From Macrostomum hystrix (lineage: Eukaryota; Platyhelminthes; Macrostomidae): a DNA stretch of 64,000 nt. Of the stretch, positions 22,225 to 32,600 are shown one piece after another. Every line of letters begins with the position of its first letter. Positions within the stretch are counted from its first letter, which is position 1. The stretch covers positions 3,436,501 to 3,500,500 of the forward strand of contig CATNEN010000041.1 of assembly GCA_950097015.1 (NCBI GenBank), read 5' to 3'. The position numbers and the translations under genes are program-made. The notes under the pieces are model-generated. The model saw only the letters and a list, made by a program, of their open reading frames with translations. It did no database searches and was not told the DNA's origin.

Positions 22225-24706
22225 AAACGTGGCAGGAGTACAAAAACGAACCAGCGTGGCAGAACCATGCGGTGCACTCACTCACGGAACTGGTTGGTCT
22301 TGGACTTGCGGACATGCAGGATTGCCAGGCTCATCGATGAGCCCAGCCGTAGGTCTTCATCGATGATGGCCTCTCCCGGTGGCGGTATTGGGGTCGGGTA
22401 GCACAGGTTTGCGCGACGCAGCAGGCCCCAGAACCGCGGCCCAGAGAAGGTTGCGTCCTCCGGCATATGCAGTTGCAGTACTCCCCTCAGCTTGAGCACG
22501 TGGTTTGGCTTGATTGGAGCCTTGCGCGCGGGTGGCCAGGCCAGTTTGTGTCGCGCGCCGCGGAGGAGCAGGTCGATGCGAGGGTCGCTTGGGAGGCCGC
22601 GGCCAGTCTGCAGCTTGCAGTACAGGTCGGCGGCGTTAAGGTATGCGCCAATGCTGGCATGCGATGTGAGGCGGTCGGCCAGCACGATGACGTAGTGCGC
22701 GACCTGCTGTGCTGACGGTCTGGTGCTGTCAATGCGCGTTCGCTTACAGAAGCGTTGCCAGGAGGCAATCTGGCAGCGGTAGGAGCGCGCTGTCGTGCCT
22801 GCGAAGGCCAGGCTGCAGAGCTCGTGGTAGCGGCGGCTGAGGTGCGAACCCGGGACCGTAGGCGAGCGATCTGCAAAGAAAGGAATTGGCGGGCGGCGGA
22901 CGAAAGGGTGTGCTCATGAAGGTTGTCAGTTTCAATGTCCACTGTGCCGTAGAGCCGGAGCAGAAAATTTGCCAGCTCGCTGGTGTCATCTGCGCGACTG
23001 CCGCTGTCCGCAAAGATCTGGAACGTCCCAGGCACTTGGAAGGCTTAGATAACGAGATCGCGGTGAGCGGCGAGAAGCGCGAGCTGCTGCAGGGCTGTGT
23101 TGACAATCGGGTTCGGCGAGGAGCCCTTGTTGATGGCGCCGACAGCGGCCGTGCTGTCCGAGTAGATCACCAGGTTGCTTCCTGGTTGCAGCTTTTGTTG
23201 AAAGTGCAGAGCCGTGAACACGGGCGCGAGGCTCTCCTTAAAATTGATGTGCAGAGTTTCGAGCTCCGGACTATCGCGTTGCCAGTCGATGATGAGCCAG
23301 TTAGTGACGCCTGGGCCGCGGATGATGCCGCAGCCTCCCCAATTGGATGCGTCCGACTCGATTGCCCAGGCTGGCCCGGCGGTCCTCCAGATGCGGCAGC
23401 TGGGGGTCTTGGCCAGGCAGGCCACCCACCAGAGGATGGTCTCGCGGAGATCGTTGTGCATGCGCAGTTTGTGGCAGTGCTGCTTTAACTTATTGAGTTC
23501 CAGCAGGAGCGGCCTCAGGAAACACCTCCCGATACGGACGACCTGGCAAACCCAGTTGATGCGGCCACAGAGAGATTGGAGCTGGCGCTTGGTGATGCGC
23601 TTGTGCGAGAGTGCGGATTGCAGCTGCGCTTTCGTGACCTCGAGCTTGTCCTTTGGAAGCTCTAGCAGGCCGCTGTTGGTGTCAATCATGACGCCCAGGT
23701 ACACCAGCCTAGTGCACGGCAGAGCTACTTTGCTCCAGTTGATGGAGAAGCCTAGACGCCGCAGCAGATGAAGTAGAGTGTCCAGAGCTTGCTGGCAGGC
23801 GATCTCAGTTTCTGCCGCCACGGCAAAGTCATCGAGGTAACTCCCGATATTGCTGAAGCCGCGTCGCTGCATCATGCGCTTGATGGACTGGCTGAGGCGG
23901 TGGAAGACTTCCACTGAAGCTGCCGCGCCGAATGGCAGGCGCGTGTCGCACAGGTACGTCGGGCTCGGTTGATCGCTGAACTTCCACTGTAGACCAGTGT
24001 AGCGGAAGTCGTGGGGACTGATTCCGACACTGCGGTAAGCATTGGCCAAGTCGACCTTCGCCATGAACCAACCTGGTTGCAGCTTGGCAGTGAACTGGCT
24101 GACGGTCTCAAACTTGATCTGGTAGTCAGAGGAGAAACGGCTGTTCAGCGAGAGGTCCGGAGGTTGCGAGCAGTCGTGGATCAGCCGGATCTTGTTGTTT
24201 CCTTTCGGGATGGCACCAAGGGCGCTGATGACGTCCGGCTTGTTGCTAACTTTCACGTAACGGCCGTTGGCCACTTCTTCCCGCACCTGCTGCTCGACCA
24301 GTAGCCGATTACTGTCAGCGGAGAAGTAGTTCTGAGAGAAAGTGCTATTAGGCTGATTGTCAGGGGCGCTGGGGCAGGTGAGGCGGAAGCCGTTGCGGAC
24401 ACCGTTCAGCAGGAAGTCACGATCGGGATCGCCGAGCAGCTCGGCATCCCAGGCGGCGGTGATAAGGTCAGAAGAGAAGGCAACGGACTCGATGGGCTTA
24501 GCTTGAGGCCGGCCAGGGGGGAGCGGGTGATCGACATTGTCAGAATCGGCCGGTGCAGCTGGGCCGTCGATCAAGTCCCCCGGCCGGCCGCAATCTAGTT
24601 TTTTGACGTGCAGAGCTGGCGCGGGTGCGCCGCGTAGCAGGCAGAGCACGCGTGTCTGAACTTGCAGTCGCGTCTGTGGCAGCTGTTTCGGTTGAATTTG
24701 ACGCAC
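22225..24706 (-). pseudogene. RT-RNase H-tyrosine recombinase pseudogene of DIRS-order copy B
   Basis: The frame from about 24706 encodes reverse transcriptase (ISALGAIPKGNNKIRLIHDC, FMAKVDLANAYRSVGI, TRLPFGAAASVEVFHRL, active site SYLDDFAVAAE, YLGVMID) and RNase H with its acidic residues (IESDASNWGGCGII, INFKESLAPVF, IYSDSTAAVGAINKG). A TAA at 23045-23047 replaces the CAA that copy A keeps at the same place. After it the frame continues (PGTFQIFADSGSRADDTSEL), shifts once near 22865, and enters the tyrosine recombinase (ASIGAYLNAADLYC, the catalytic-Arg box FWGLLRRANLC, HVRKSKTNQF). The recombinase ends without the H-x-x-R and Tyr motifs. Confidence 0.85.
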
Positions 24707-25671
24707 AGCTCCCGACCTTCAGCGTCGGTTGGGCCGACCAAGCCGCTTGTCTGGTTTCTCATTTTGCTGAACTTGAAGCCAGGCCGCGAATAGGTCGAAC
24801 TGCTAGCAGGATTGGGTTTAGGTGCCAGAATGTGCTTGGACAGCAGCTGCAACGACTCCCGCTCCCAGCTGCCGCTGGTCTGGTGCTGCAGGATCCTGAA
24901 GTCTTCGTCGTAGTCGTTGAGGGCGGCCTGGCTGAAGCCCTGATGCATGAACTCGCCGAACTGTACGCAGTACCGCACATAGGCTTTCAGCTCACTCAAA
25001 TCCATGGTGCCGTTTCTCATTGTGACTAGGGCACCGTCGTCAAGCAGTCTCAGCAGGATGCGGCCGCTGCCTGCAACCCACTGACCGGCCGTGATGTTCT
25101 CAGTTCGGGCTCTAGTCTTCGCTAATTGGGGCGCAGGCTCCTCGAAGTCACGATCGATGAAGTCTCTCACCAGCAGAGGCCTCGAGGTGGCAGCTGGCTT
25201 AGTGTAGCTGCCGGGGAGTTCCCAGTCTGGCACTGGCAGATGCTGCTCCGGCTCGTGGGCACTGAGGGTTTGGTTAAGCAGCATCGGGCTAGTCGACTTA
25301 CCACTCTGTCTGCGCTGGCCGTCCTTTCCAAGCTCGGCTTCAATCTCCGCTGTTTGGCGCTGAAGCGTTCTCAGGCGGAGCAGCTTCTCTTGTCTGGCGA
25401 TCCTCTGGTCCAGGTCGTCGCCGCCTCCCAGATCACTCGCCTGGTCCGGGTTCGCCTCGCCGTCCTCTTCGCTGCAGGTGCTGCCGTCGTCCTCGACTTG
25501 GGCCGAAGCGGTTGACCTTTGCTGCGCGCGGCGTGTGGTTCGGCTGACTAAACTGGATTGTTCCAGTCTGACTTGCAGTTCACGCTTGCGACCGCTGCTA
25601 GGCAGGCCAAGTTGAATCAGGCGGTCTCTTAACTGGCGAGCCGTAAGCCGGTCAATTGGAAGCTCAGCCAT
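24595..25671 (-). CDS. gag-like ORF1 of DIRS-order copy B
   Basis: An intact frame of 358 codons from ATG at 25671 (MAELPIDRLTARQLRDRL). Residues 1-45 form a SAP-like DNA-binding motif. An acidic linker and a charged heptad-like helix follow (QEKLLRLRTLQRQTAEIEAE), then the conserved capsid-like block (QWVAGSGRILLRLLDD, SELKAYVRYCVQFGEFMHQG), and a C-terminal finger with Cys/His spacing CVKFNRNSCHRRDCKFRHAC. The frame is also open upstream to 25941, but the ATG at 25671 starts the conserved SAP block and is where copy A starts too. Its end overlaps the pol frame by about 110 nt in another frame, so expression of pol would need frameshifting or a separate start. Confidence 0.85.
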   Translation of the reverse strand: MAELPIDRLTARQLRDRLIQLGLPSSGRKRELQVRLEQSSLVSRTTRRAQQRSTASAQVEDDGSTCSEEDGEANPDQASDLGGGDDLDQRIARQEKLLRLRTLQRQTAEIEAELGKDGQRRQSGKSTSPMLLNQTLSAHEPEQHLPVPDWELPGSYTKPAATSRPLLVRDFIDRDFEEPAPQLAKTRARTENITAGQWVAGSGRILLRLLDDGALVTMRNGTMDLSELKAYVRYCVQFGEFMHQGFSQAALNDYDEDFRILQHQTSGSWERESLQLLSKHILAPKPNPASSSTYSRPGFKFSKMRNQTSGLVGPTDAEGRELCVKFNRNSCHRRDCKFRHACSACYAAHPRQLCTSKN

Positions 25672-25833
25672 TGCAGTAGAAAAAATTTCACACCACGCAG
25701 CGCGAAGAGACAAGGCTGGGCAGCACGGGGGTGCCGGCTGAAAAACAACACAGCTAAAAGCGGAGGGGTGGGTGCCTGGGGTGGGTGCCTGGGGTGGGTG
25801 TTTACACCCAATCAGCGAGCGCCGATTGGACAC

Positions 25834-26399
25834 AGCAACACCATTTCGAAACCTCGAAAAGAAAATTTCAGAGATAACTAGTTTTGTGACTTGAATATTC
25901 AACCGGACTTGAATGTACTCTATTAACTTATCGTTGCGCAATGCACGTCCATTTTCCTATGCGTGCGTGGGCCGGGTGTGTCACCTGCGCGTGCGACACA
26001 ATGTGCTCTGTTCTTACTCCTTGCTCTCCACGTGCCATTGTCACCCCCAGCCATATTTTGTTAGTATAAATATATCGAATTTCCTTTGTACGTAGTTCGT
26101 GGCCTTTACGCTATCTAAAGAATTCCTGGTCTACTAAAACTCGTTTTCATTTCTAACCACAGAAGACAAATTGAAACTACTTAATAACAAAGATGACAGG
26201 GAGCAGGGACACCTCTGAAGTTCTATCGAAGTACACTACTCTATATGCTCATTATAATTATTGAGTTATCTAAAATCAGAGAACAGCTGCATTGAGGTCT
26301 AGATAAGCCTTGCAAAATTCAAAGCATGTTGTCCAAATACTTTACAATAGAGTGTTTTTTCTAATTATTTTTCTAATTCTAATTCTAATTCTGTTTTTT
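25834..26399. other. Spacer between DIRS-order copy B and the diverged DIRS relic
   Basis: AT-rich sequence with no gene. An (A)TTCTA-rich microsatellite-like stretch occurs at 26358-26400. Confidence 0.5.
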
Positions 26400-27420
26400 C
26401 TAATAAAGAGTGTTCGAACGGCAGGCGGGTGTCATACAGATAGGTGGTGGTGGCGCAGCCCCGGAACTTGAACTTAAGACTGGTTTTGACGAAGTCGGCT
26501 AGGGCTCTCCACGTGCGCGGTATGCTTTACTCAGGTCAATTTTAGTCATGTAGCAGCCTCTCGTAAATTTTTTTCATGCGAATTTTCAGCGCTTGAAAAC
26601 CGCAGCTTCTTGTTGCTCTCCCAGTGTGAGTTTACCGACTGGTTGCAGTCTGGCCGACTGCAATCTTGAAGCAGGCGGAACTGACCATAATCCTTCGGCA
26701 GGCCTCCCAGTGCGCTCACAATCTGAGGCCACCACCCATCCGAGCACCGACGGTAGTGGTCAAGGTTAATTTCTTTCAGAATTTGCACTTCAACGGCTTC
26801 AGTGTGAATCACAGATTCATAGTTGCCGACCTCAACAGACCTCAGGGTTAATTGTTGCACATTCGTAATAAGAATCCCTCAGACACACCACTGAGAATAA
26901 ATTTCTTCCTGTCAAGAGGCAGATCAATCAACTCCAGCTCTTCCATCCATGCCTTCAGCTTCAGGTCAGTAGGATACAACAGGAACTTAAAACAGGATCA
27001 ATGCCCAGTCAGTGAAGGGGTCTGCTGACCTCAGCACCGTCATCCCTCGTGTACCGTCGCCTCTGAGTGGCCAAGTCCAAACCGCCGGCACCAGTGAGCA
27101 AAACTGCAGTTCCACCTTGAATTACTGTTTCGGCACCTGGTCAAATTCTTGCTACGGTACACTCTGTGGAGGCAACTCAGCCAAGCTCGGATCCGCGCTA
27201 CTCCCATGATGTCTCGCCCTCATCGCTCAGTCTGCACTCATCATCAAACCTCGAGCCTTGTCGAACCCGAGGAGGCCAAAAAGCTCGCCGATGCGTGCAG
27301 CGTAGCGTAGATAATCTCGCAACTCGGACTGCACTGCTGGCCTTCACCAACCTGCCATCATCCAGCAATGATTCGAGCATTCGCTGAGACCCAGTCTCCA
27401 AACGTCAGCGAGTCGACAAC
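26400..27420 (-). pseudogene. Diverged DIRS-order retrotransposon relic (gag and RT fragments)
   Basis: Minus-strand fragments in several frames match the same family at a distance. Near 27400 a gag block reads LTFGDWVSANARIIA, then LRDYLRYAARIGELFG in another frame, corresponding to the WVAGSGRILLRL / LKAYVRYCVQFGEF block of copy B. At 26860-26600 an RT block reads ISALGGLPKD... (my frame reading of SALGGLPKDYGQFRLLQDCS), followed by MTKIDLSKAYRA and TYLYDTRLPF. Residues differ enough from copies A and B to call it a separate lineage. Stops and frame changes are frequent. Confidence 0.7.
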
Positions 27421-29624
27421 AGCTTACTCCTGCGTAGCTCGTGCTGCTGCTTCCGCTTGTTAATAAACTCGAGGATTCGGTACACGCTGCCTACTTGAAT
27501 GGGCATGTGCAAACCACCTATGCAAGCAACTATGCAAACAAAGCATCAGCACCCGCTGATGGCGTGCGCTCATTTTAATAAAATAGGAATAATGATAATG
27601 AGCGCAAAATAATATAGCAATTGCCGGTCAAATTGGTCCTAGGAGCAGTCAATTTAATCCACTGTAGCGAAATCCAGTTGGCTTCTCTGTCGCTTGAGAT
27701 ATTCTATGGCCAAATCTGCTGTTTGGTTTCACTCAATTAAATTATAAGGGCACCTATTTCGCGTATATTTTTGAAAAGCGCTTTATTTTGTAAGTCGCAA
27801 GCATGAGTGACTCTGATAGTAGAGCCAGCTTTATAGCTGCTGATGGAGAAGAAGCCAATCAAGGGCGCGGGACGTCTGCGAAGATCGAAAATGAAAAGTA
27901 TTGTCGAGTTCAGCTTCTATTTGCTTACATCGAATAGAATAAGCAAAAGTACGATCACTCGAAAGCTCGATAAGCAATTTTCACGATAATTATAACAACG
28001 ATAAGAATAAGAAAATTGACGACAACAGTAAACTAAGATAAGTTATAGCAGACACATGTTTAATGAGCTTGAATTTACTGAAAAAGTACTGCAAAAATAT
28101 TTAGGACTCAGCTCGTACGTAGATTTACTGCTTACGAAGATGTAGTCCTGCAGACTCTGGCATACAGGCAAACAACAGCGACGGAAAAATGATAAAAATC
28201 TAAAACAGGGAGCTAAAAAGAGACAAAGGAAGGCATAATTATCTGTGAAATTCATCATTCCTCCTTCTGCAAGACTTCAATCCTCTTTAGCCATAGCATA
28301 ATAACCTTGCAGCCCCGGGGCTTCCTTACTGCGATTTTAGCTTCACGGGCAATTTTTCGGCTTCGTGCTGGGAGGCAACGAAGCCAGTTTGGGGACTGCA
28401 TCGCCCCTTATTTCGCCCAGTTGCACTCTTCGGATCACCGAGTTTTGGGGCTTGATACTTCGGACTGCCAGTTTAAAAAGCGAGAATGTATCAGAGAAAA
28501 GCAGCAAATTGCCATTTAAGTTTGCCAAGCGAGCAGTTAGTTTCCTGCCTTCACGTCAGTATTTTAAATGCTCGTTCGATTACTCTGTCCTTGTCTGAGC
28601 CCCAATTGTCTTGTCCGTCTCTGATTCCTACTATGAGCGTATTTTTTATCGGCAAAGCCGATTACTTTTTCCACATCGTGCAGACTTTCGAAGCGTCTCT
28701 TCCAGCGCTCTTGGTCTGTCTCCCAGTCCCTTTCGGCCTCTGTTTTATCAATGTATGCAACCTCCCACCATTCATCGCGTTCTGGATTTTATAGCACCCT
28801 CTCCTCAAACAGAGTCGCCACTGGGAGAGCGCCACAGCTGAGGATGGGATAGAAGCAGGGGGCTGGCGATGTGGATAGTTTATTGACCCCAGAGTGTGCG
28901 GTCCCCCAGACACTCCCCTCAGCCTCCGCCTGCGTTCTCTTCCGCTGCTCATGCCTAGACAATGCTCCGGAGGGAGTAGTGAAAGGCGGCGGGCCTACGC
29001 AGCCGCAGCACACGTCTTTCGCTCATCTCCTCCCGTTTGCCCCGCTCCACTCTGCGCCCACTCCTGCCTCCCCACCGCAGTGTTTCTGGGAGGAGCGGAA
29101 AGTTCTTGGAAAGGAAAGACGGGAGGGAGAAATATGAGAGCACGGGTAGAGAAGGGCGTTTTTGTTAGAATGGGGGAACGAAAAACCCTGGGACATCCAC
29201 CCCGTGTCCCCCCATTGCCTCAGTGTGCGCGTGTGAGTGCGCGTGTGGCCAGTGGCTGCCTGTTTATTCGTGAGACGGGCAGAGCTGAGCTGCCGGCCCC
29301 CGCACCAACCAGTGCACGGATCCTCCCACCATCCCACCCCCTTGTCCACCCACCGCCTCATTCACCGGCAGCCGCCGTTGCGTAGAGAAATTGGGAACTT
29401 GCAGCGCAGCTATCCGGCCGGATCCACCGCTCAATCCCAACGCCTTTGTAACCTGCAGTGTCGCTCCTGCCTGCCAGGGAACGTCAGTGGCTCCGCACGT
29501 CTCTCTACTCTTCCTTTGGCAACGGGCCGGCAACTGCGGGGGGCACCCGAGAGCCGGCGGGACTCATGCCACCAGCCGCCGCCGAATCTGGGGGGCGCCG
29601 CTTGCCGCACAGTCCACTGAGCAG
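27421..29624. other. Intergenic region and 5' flank of the syd-1-like gene
   Basis: No supported gene. An ATG frame of 44 codons at 27804-27938 (MSDSDSRASFIAADGEEANQ...) could be a first exon or a relic but has no support. From about 28800 the sequence becomes GC-rich (28900-29620), as expected for promoter and 5'UTR of the downstream gene. An unidentified upstream exon may lie here. Confidence 0.45.
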
Positions 29625-32600
29625 TATTGTCTGAGCTAAAGAAGAGTCCTGAATTTGCACTCAGGGAGCTGGAGAAACATCAGCAACAGCAGCAGCGAGT
29701 CCATTTTGCTCCCCACCCGGCAGGTCGGGTATCGCGGACACTCGGCCGCAACGCCAATCATCAGTGCGGGCCGACCGGCAGCAGCAACAGTAGGCAAGAG
29801 TACAGCTCAGACTCTGAGCTGCATCACGGTTACGGCAGGCTCCCGGTGGGGGCGGCCGGCGGCTTCGCCTCAGCCGAAGAGGTCGCTGCAGCCACCGATC
29901 GGCTGGGTGCCATGGGATTCGGGCAGCTACCGCCGCCTCAGCAGCTTCACCAGCAAAACCACTTTTTCCACGGGAGAGTTCAGGCGCCCGACTACTTCGG
30001 ATACTCAGCAACTGGGCCATATTCTGCTTATGGTGAGTTTTCTTTTATTATTTCGTTTCTGTTATTTTCTCGTGTTGCCACCTGAATCTCGTTCAATTAA
30101 TACTATCTGCTCAATCCTTTCCTTTCCTTTCGTTTTCCTTTTGGTACTCTCTTATTCACACTTCTAATATCGTCTGCTCACCCAGCTCTTACTTCCTATG
30201 CCTCATGTGGGGGGTCGGTGGCAGAGCGGTTAACGCGTTTGCCACTCGCACCACAGTCCCTAAGTTCGATTCCACGGCGAGCCACATTTATTTGGGGCGC
30301 AGCCGCGGAGAGAAGGCTTGGGGGCTTGTCGTGCAATTTACGCCCTTGAGGGCCAACCTCCAAGGCACAGTTCGAGTGTACACTGCCTGACGATGAGAAA
30401 GTCAGGGCAGATGTACACACCTGTGTGAGCGTGTGCCTGCGTACGGTATCTGTGTGCTTGTGTGCTCAGGAGTCAGCGAAATGGGCAGAATTGCCTCCTC
30501 GCTGGCTGCGGGTCTAGTGTCACCAAACTATGTGTCATTGCCCGCAGCCCTCCTGCAATTATTATAATTATTATTATGCCTCATGTGAAAGTCTTGAGAC
30601 TTCCAGACAGCCGTTGGACAACAGCCCCTTGCTTTTCGTTCACGTGCTTGCCACTTAAAATAGTTGCTATTGTGGCTGCCGGAGAAATATATTTTCACTG
30701 GTGCATACTCTCAGCTATAGGTCGGAAACTTCTCGCTCGTCTGAAGCTCACGGATCTGCCTGCTTCTTGCGCGGCTTTCTCCTCCGCAAAACCCCTACTA
30801 ACCGCTTCACTTGTTTCTCCCGTTCCCAAAACAGCTCTTGCTCCAGCATATTAGCCGCAGCAGCAGATGTCGGTAGCCTCCTCATCATGCGGGCAGTCTC
30901 CCACAATCTTGAAAAATCTTAAAACTTCGGGGCAGGGAATTAGCGACTGGAGCGGGAGAGTGGAGAGCACGGCCCTCTCCCTCATCAATAGTTAACGGCA
31001 GTACTAGCATTCCGGACTCTTTCCTAAAAAAATCTGCATGTCACTGACTTACTCCAGTGGACTTCGTAGGAGGGGGGTTAGCTGAGCGGGCCTTGCGAGG
31101 GAGGGCTGGTGGCGACAGAGGGAGGGCTGGGCAGGCAAGCAGCAGGAAGGCAGGTGGAGCAGCAGAAACTCAGTCTCTTCATCTAGAAGGCTTGGGAGAT
31201 AGAGGAGAAGGGATCGAAACGACTCGGGTGAGATTGAGCAGTGAAGGAGTTGCGTCGATCGAGAGATCGCTATGCCGAGCTCTAAAAGGGAGTCTGGCAC
31301 AGGGCAGGAGCAGCTGGGAGCTGCATGGACGGTCATGACTGGGAGGGTGCGAGCAGCTCGATGGGGAGAGATATGAGGGTGGGGTTGCTGTACATTCCTG
31401 CACCGCAAAGGGCTTCGAACTCTTGGAAATCATTCCCGCTCATTCCATCTCATCCCAACACCCAGTGTACGGGAAGGCATAGACTAAAACTCTGCTGTCT
31501 GCTGCTTCCTTTCCGTGACCGTCTCTACGCTCAATCTCACAGTTCTCTCGCATCTTCTGCCCAAAAATCCCAGTCGCACAATTCCGCGTGTACACAAGGG
31601 CAAAGAGAAAGAGAAAGTCTTCCTTCCCCTGGCATGGCTGAATGCCGCATAGCGCTGAGCTACCCTGCTCTCCTTGCGTGATGTGTGTTGAGCCCCAAGG
31701 CTCTTATTTGCGCCGGGTGGCAGCTAGAGAAGTCCATCTGTACTTCTCAAACCCTAACCCTAAGCCTCTCCAGTGGAGGCAAGTGAAGTGCTAGCAGATC
31801 CTAACCGTGCCGCATTTAGCGGATTGCAGAGCCGCCTCAGCTCTTGAGCAGAGCTAAATAAAAATATTGCAAGTCTGTGGTAGACAGTGAGAAGCAGAGT
31901 TTGGCAGCAATAAGAACAAGTAATTTAACTAGCGAAAAGCGGGCAGAGTTCGGGTCAGTGTCCGTAGGTAGTAGCTCTAGGCCAGGATTGCAGTGGCCCG
32001 GCGCGCAAAGTCACATTAAGTAATCTATAGTCCATATGAGCTAACTTCGTTTGTTATACCTCTTTTCGTTCTAGGCGCGACAGCGGGCTTTTAAGTTGGT
32101 CATTGGGTTTTTCTAACCTCTATTAACTCCTATTTAACAATGTCCCAAGGCCAATGCTGAAGATGAGAATGAAGTATGCCTTTTGAGATGCAACTGGAAT
32201 TCTTAAAACTCAGTCAGAGAAAATTGTTGTAAAATAAATTACAGATAGTTTTCCGAATTTCGAAAGTTTAACAATCATAACTGATATGGATCGAACTCCG
32301 CTGTTTCTATGACGATGGAAACTTGCTCGTTGGCAGCGTGTAGCAATATTTTAGCACCACTTGCCTACCAGTCTTTTCGCTACACATGCTTCCTATCTTA
32401 CCAGATAACATGCAGCGCATTCCATAGACATTTGAACTGTTCTCTGTGTGCTAAACAGTGTTCTCTCTGCTTTCCCTGCCTTTGCACGCAAGTAGCTGTG
32501 TTTGGTAGGGTGGAGCTGCAATTGTCTATGACCGAAAGACTTGTCAGAAAGTGAGAGAGGAGTAGGTTAAAGAACAGAGACAGGCTTATATCTGAGCTTT

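Larger units (their letters stand above)
22223..25833 (-). mobile_element. DIRS-order retrotransposon, copy B, nearly complete
   Basis: The minus-strand copy runs from a terminal GTGTCCAATCGGCGCTCGCT at 25833 through leader, gag, RT and RNase H into the tyrosine recombinase, and is cut near 22223. RNase H passes directly into the recombinase with no room for a methyltransferase, so the order is Ngaro-like, not classical DIRS1. The terminal sequence contains two small inverted repeats (TGGGTGTTTACACCCA, and CCAATC...GATTGG) and also occurs alone at 8779-8919. The recombinase lacks its C-terminal H-x-x-R and Tyr part, so the copy cannot integrate by itself. Confidence 0.88.

Noticed and set aside
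22487-23106. Overlapping frames in the recombinase region of DIRS-order copy B
   Set aside because: Most are shadows: only the frame matching copy A's recombinase and RNase H has conserved motifs.
27804-27938. 44-codon ATG frame (MSDSDSRASFIAADGEE...)
   Set aside because: Composition is acidic and plausible, but no continuation exon, splice donor of quality or homologous motif was found.
31060-31420. Purine/pyrimidine-rich frames on both strands
   Set aside because: Low-complexity composition keeps frames open; no motif and no transcript signal.
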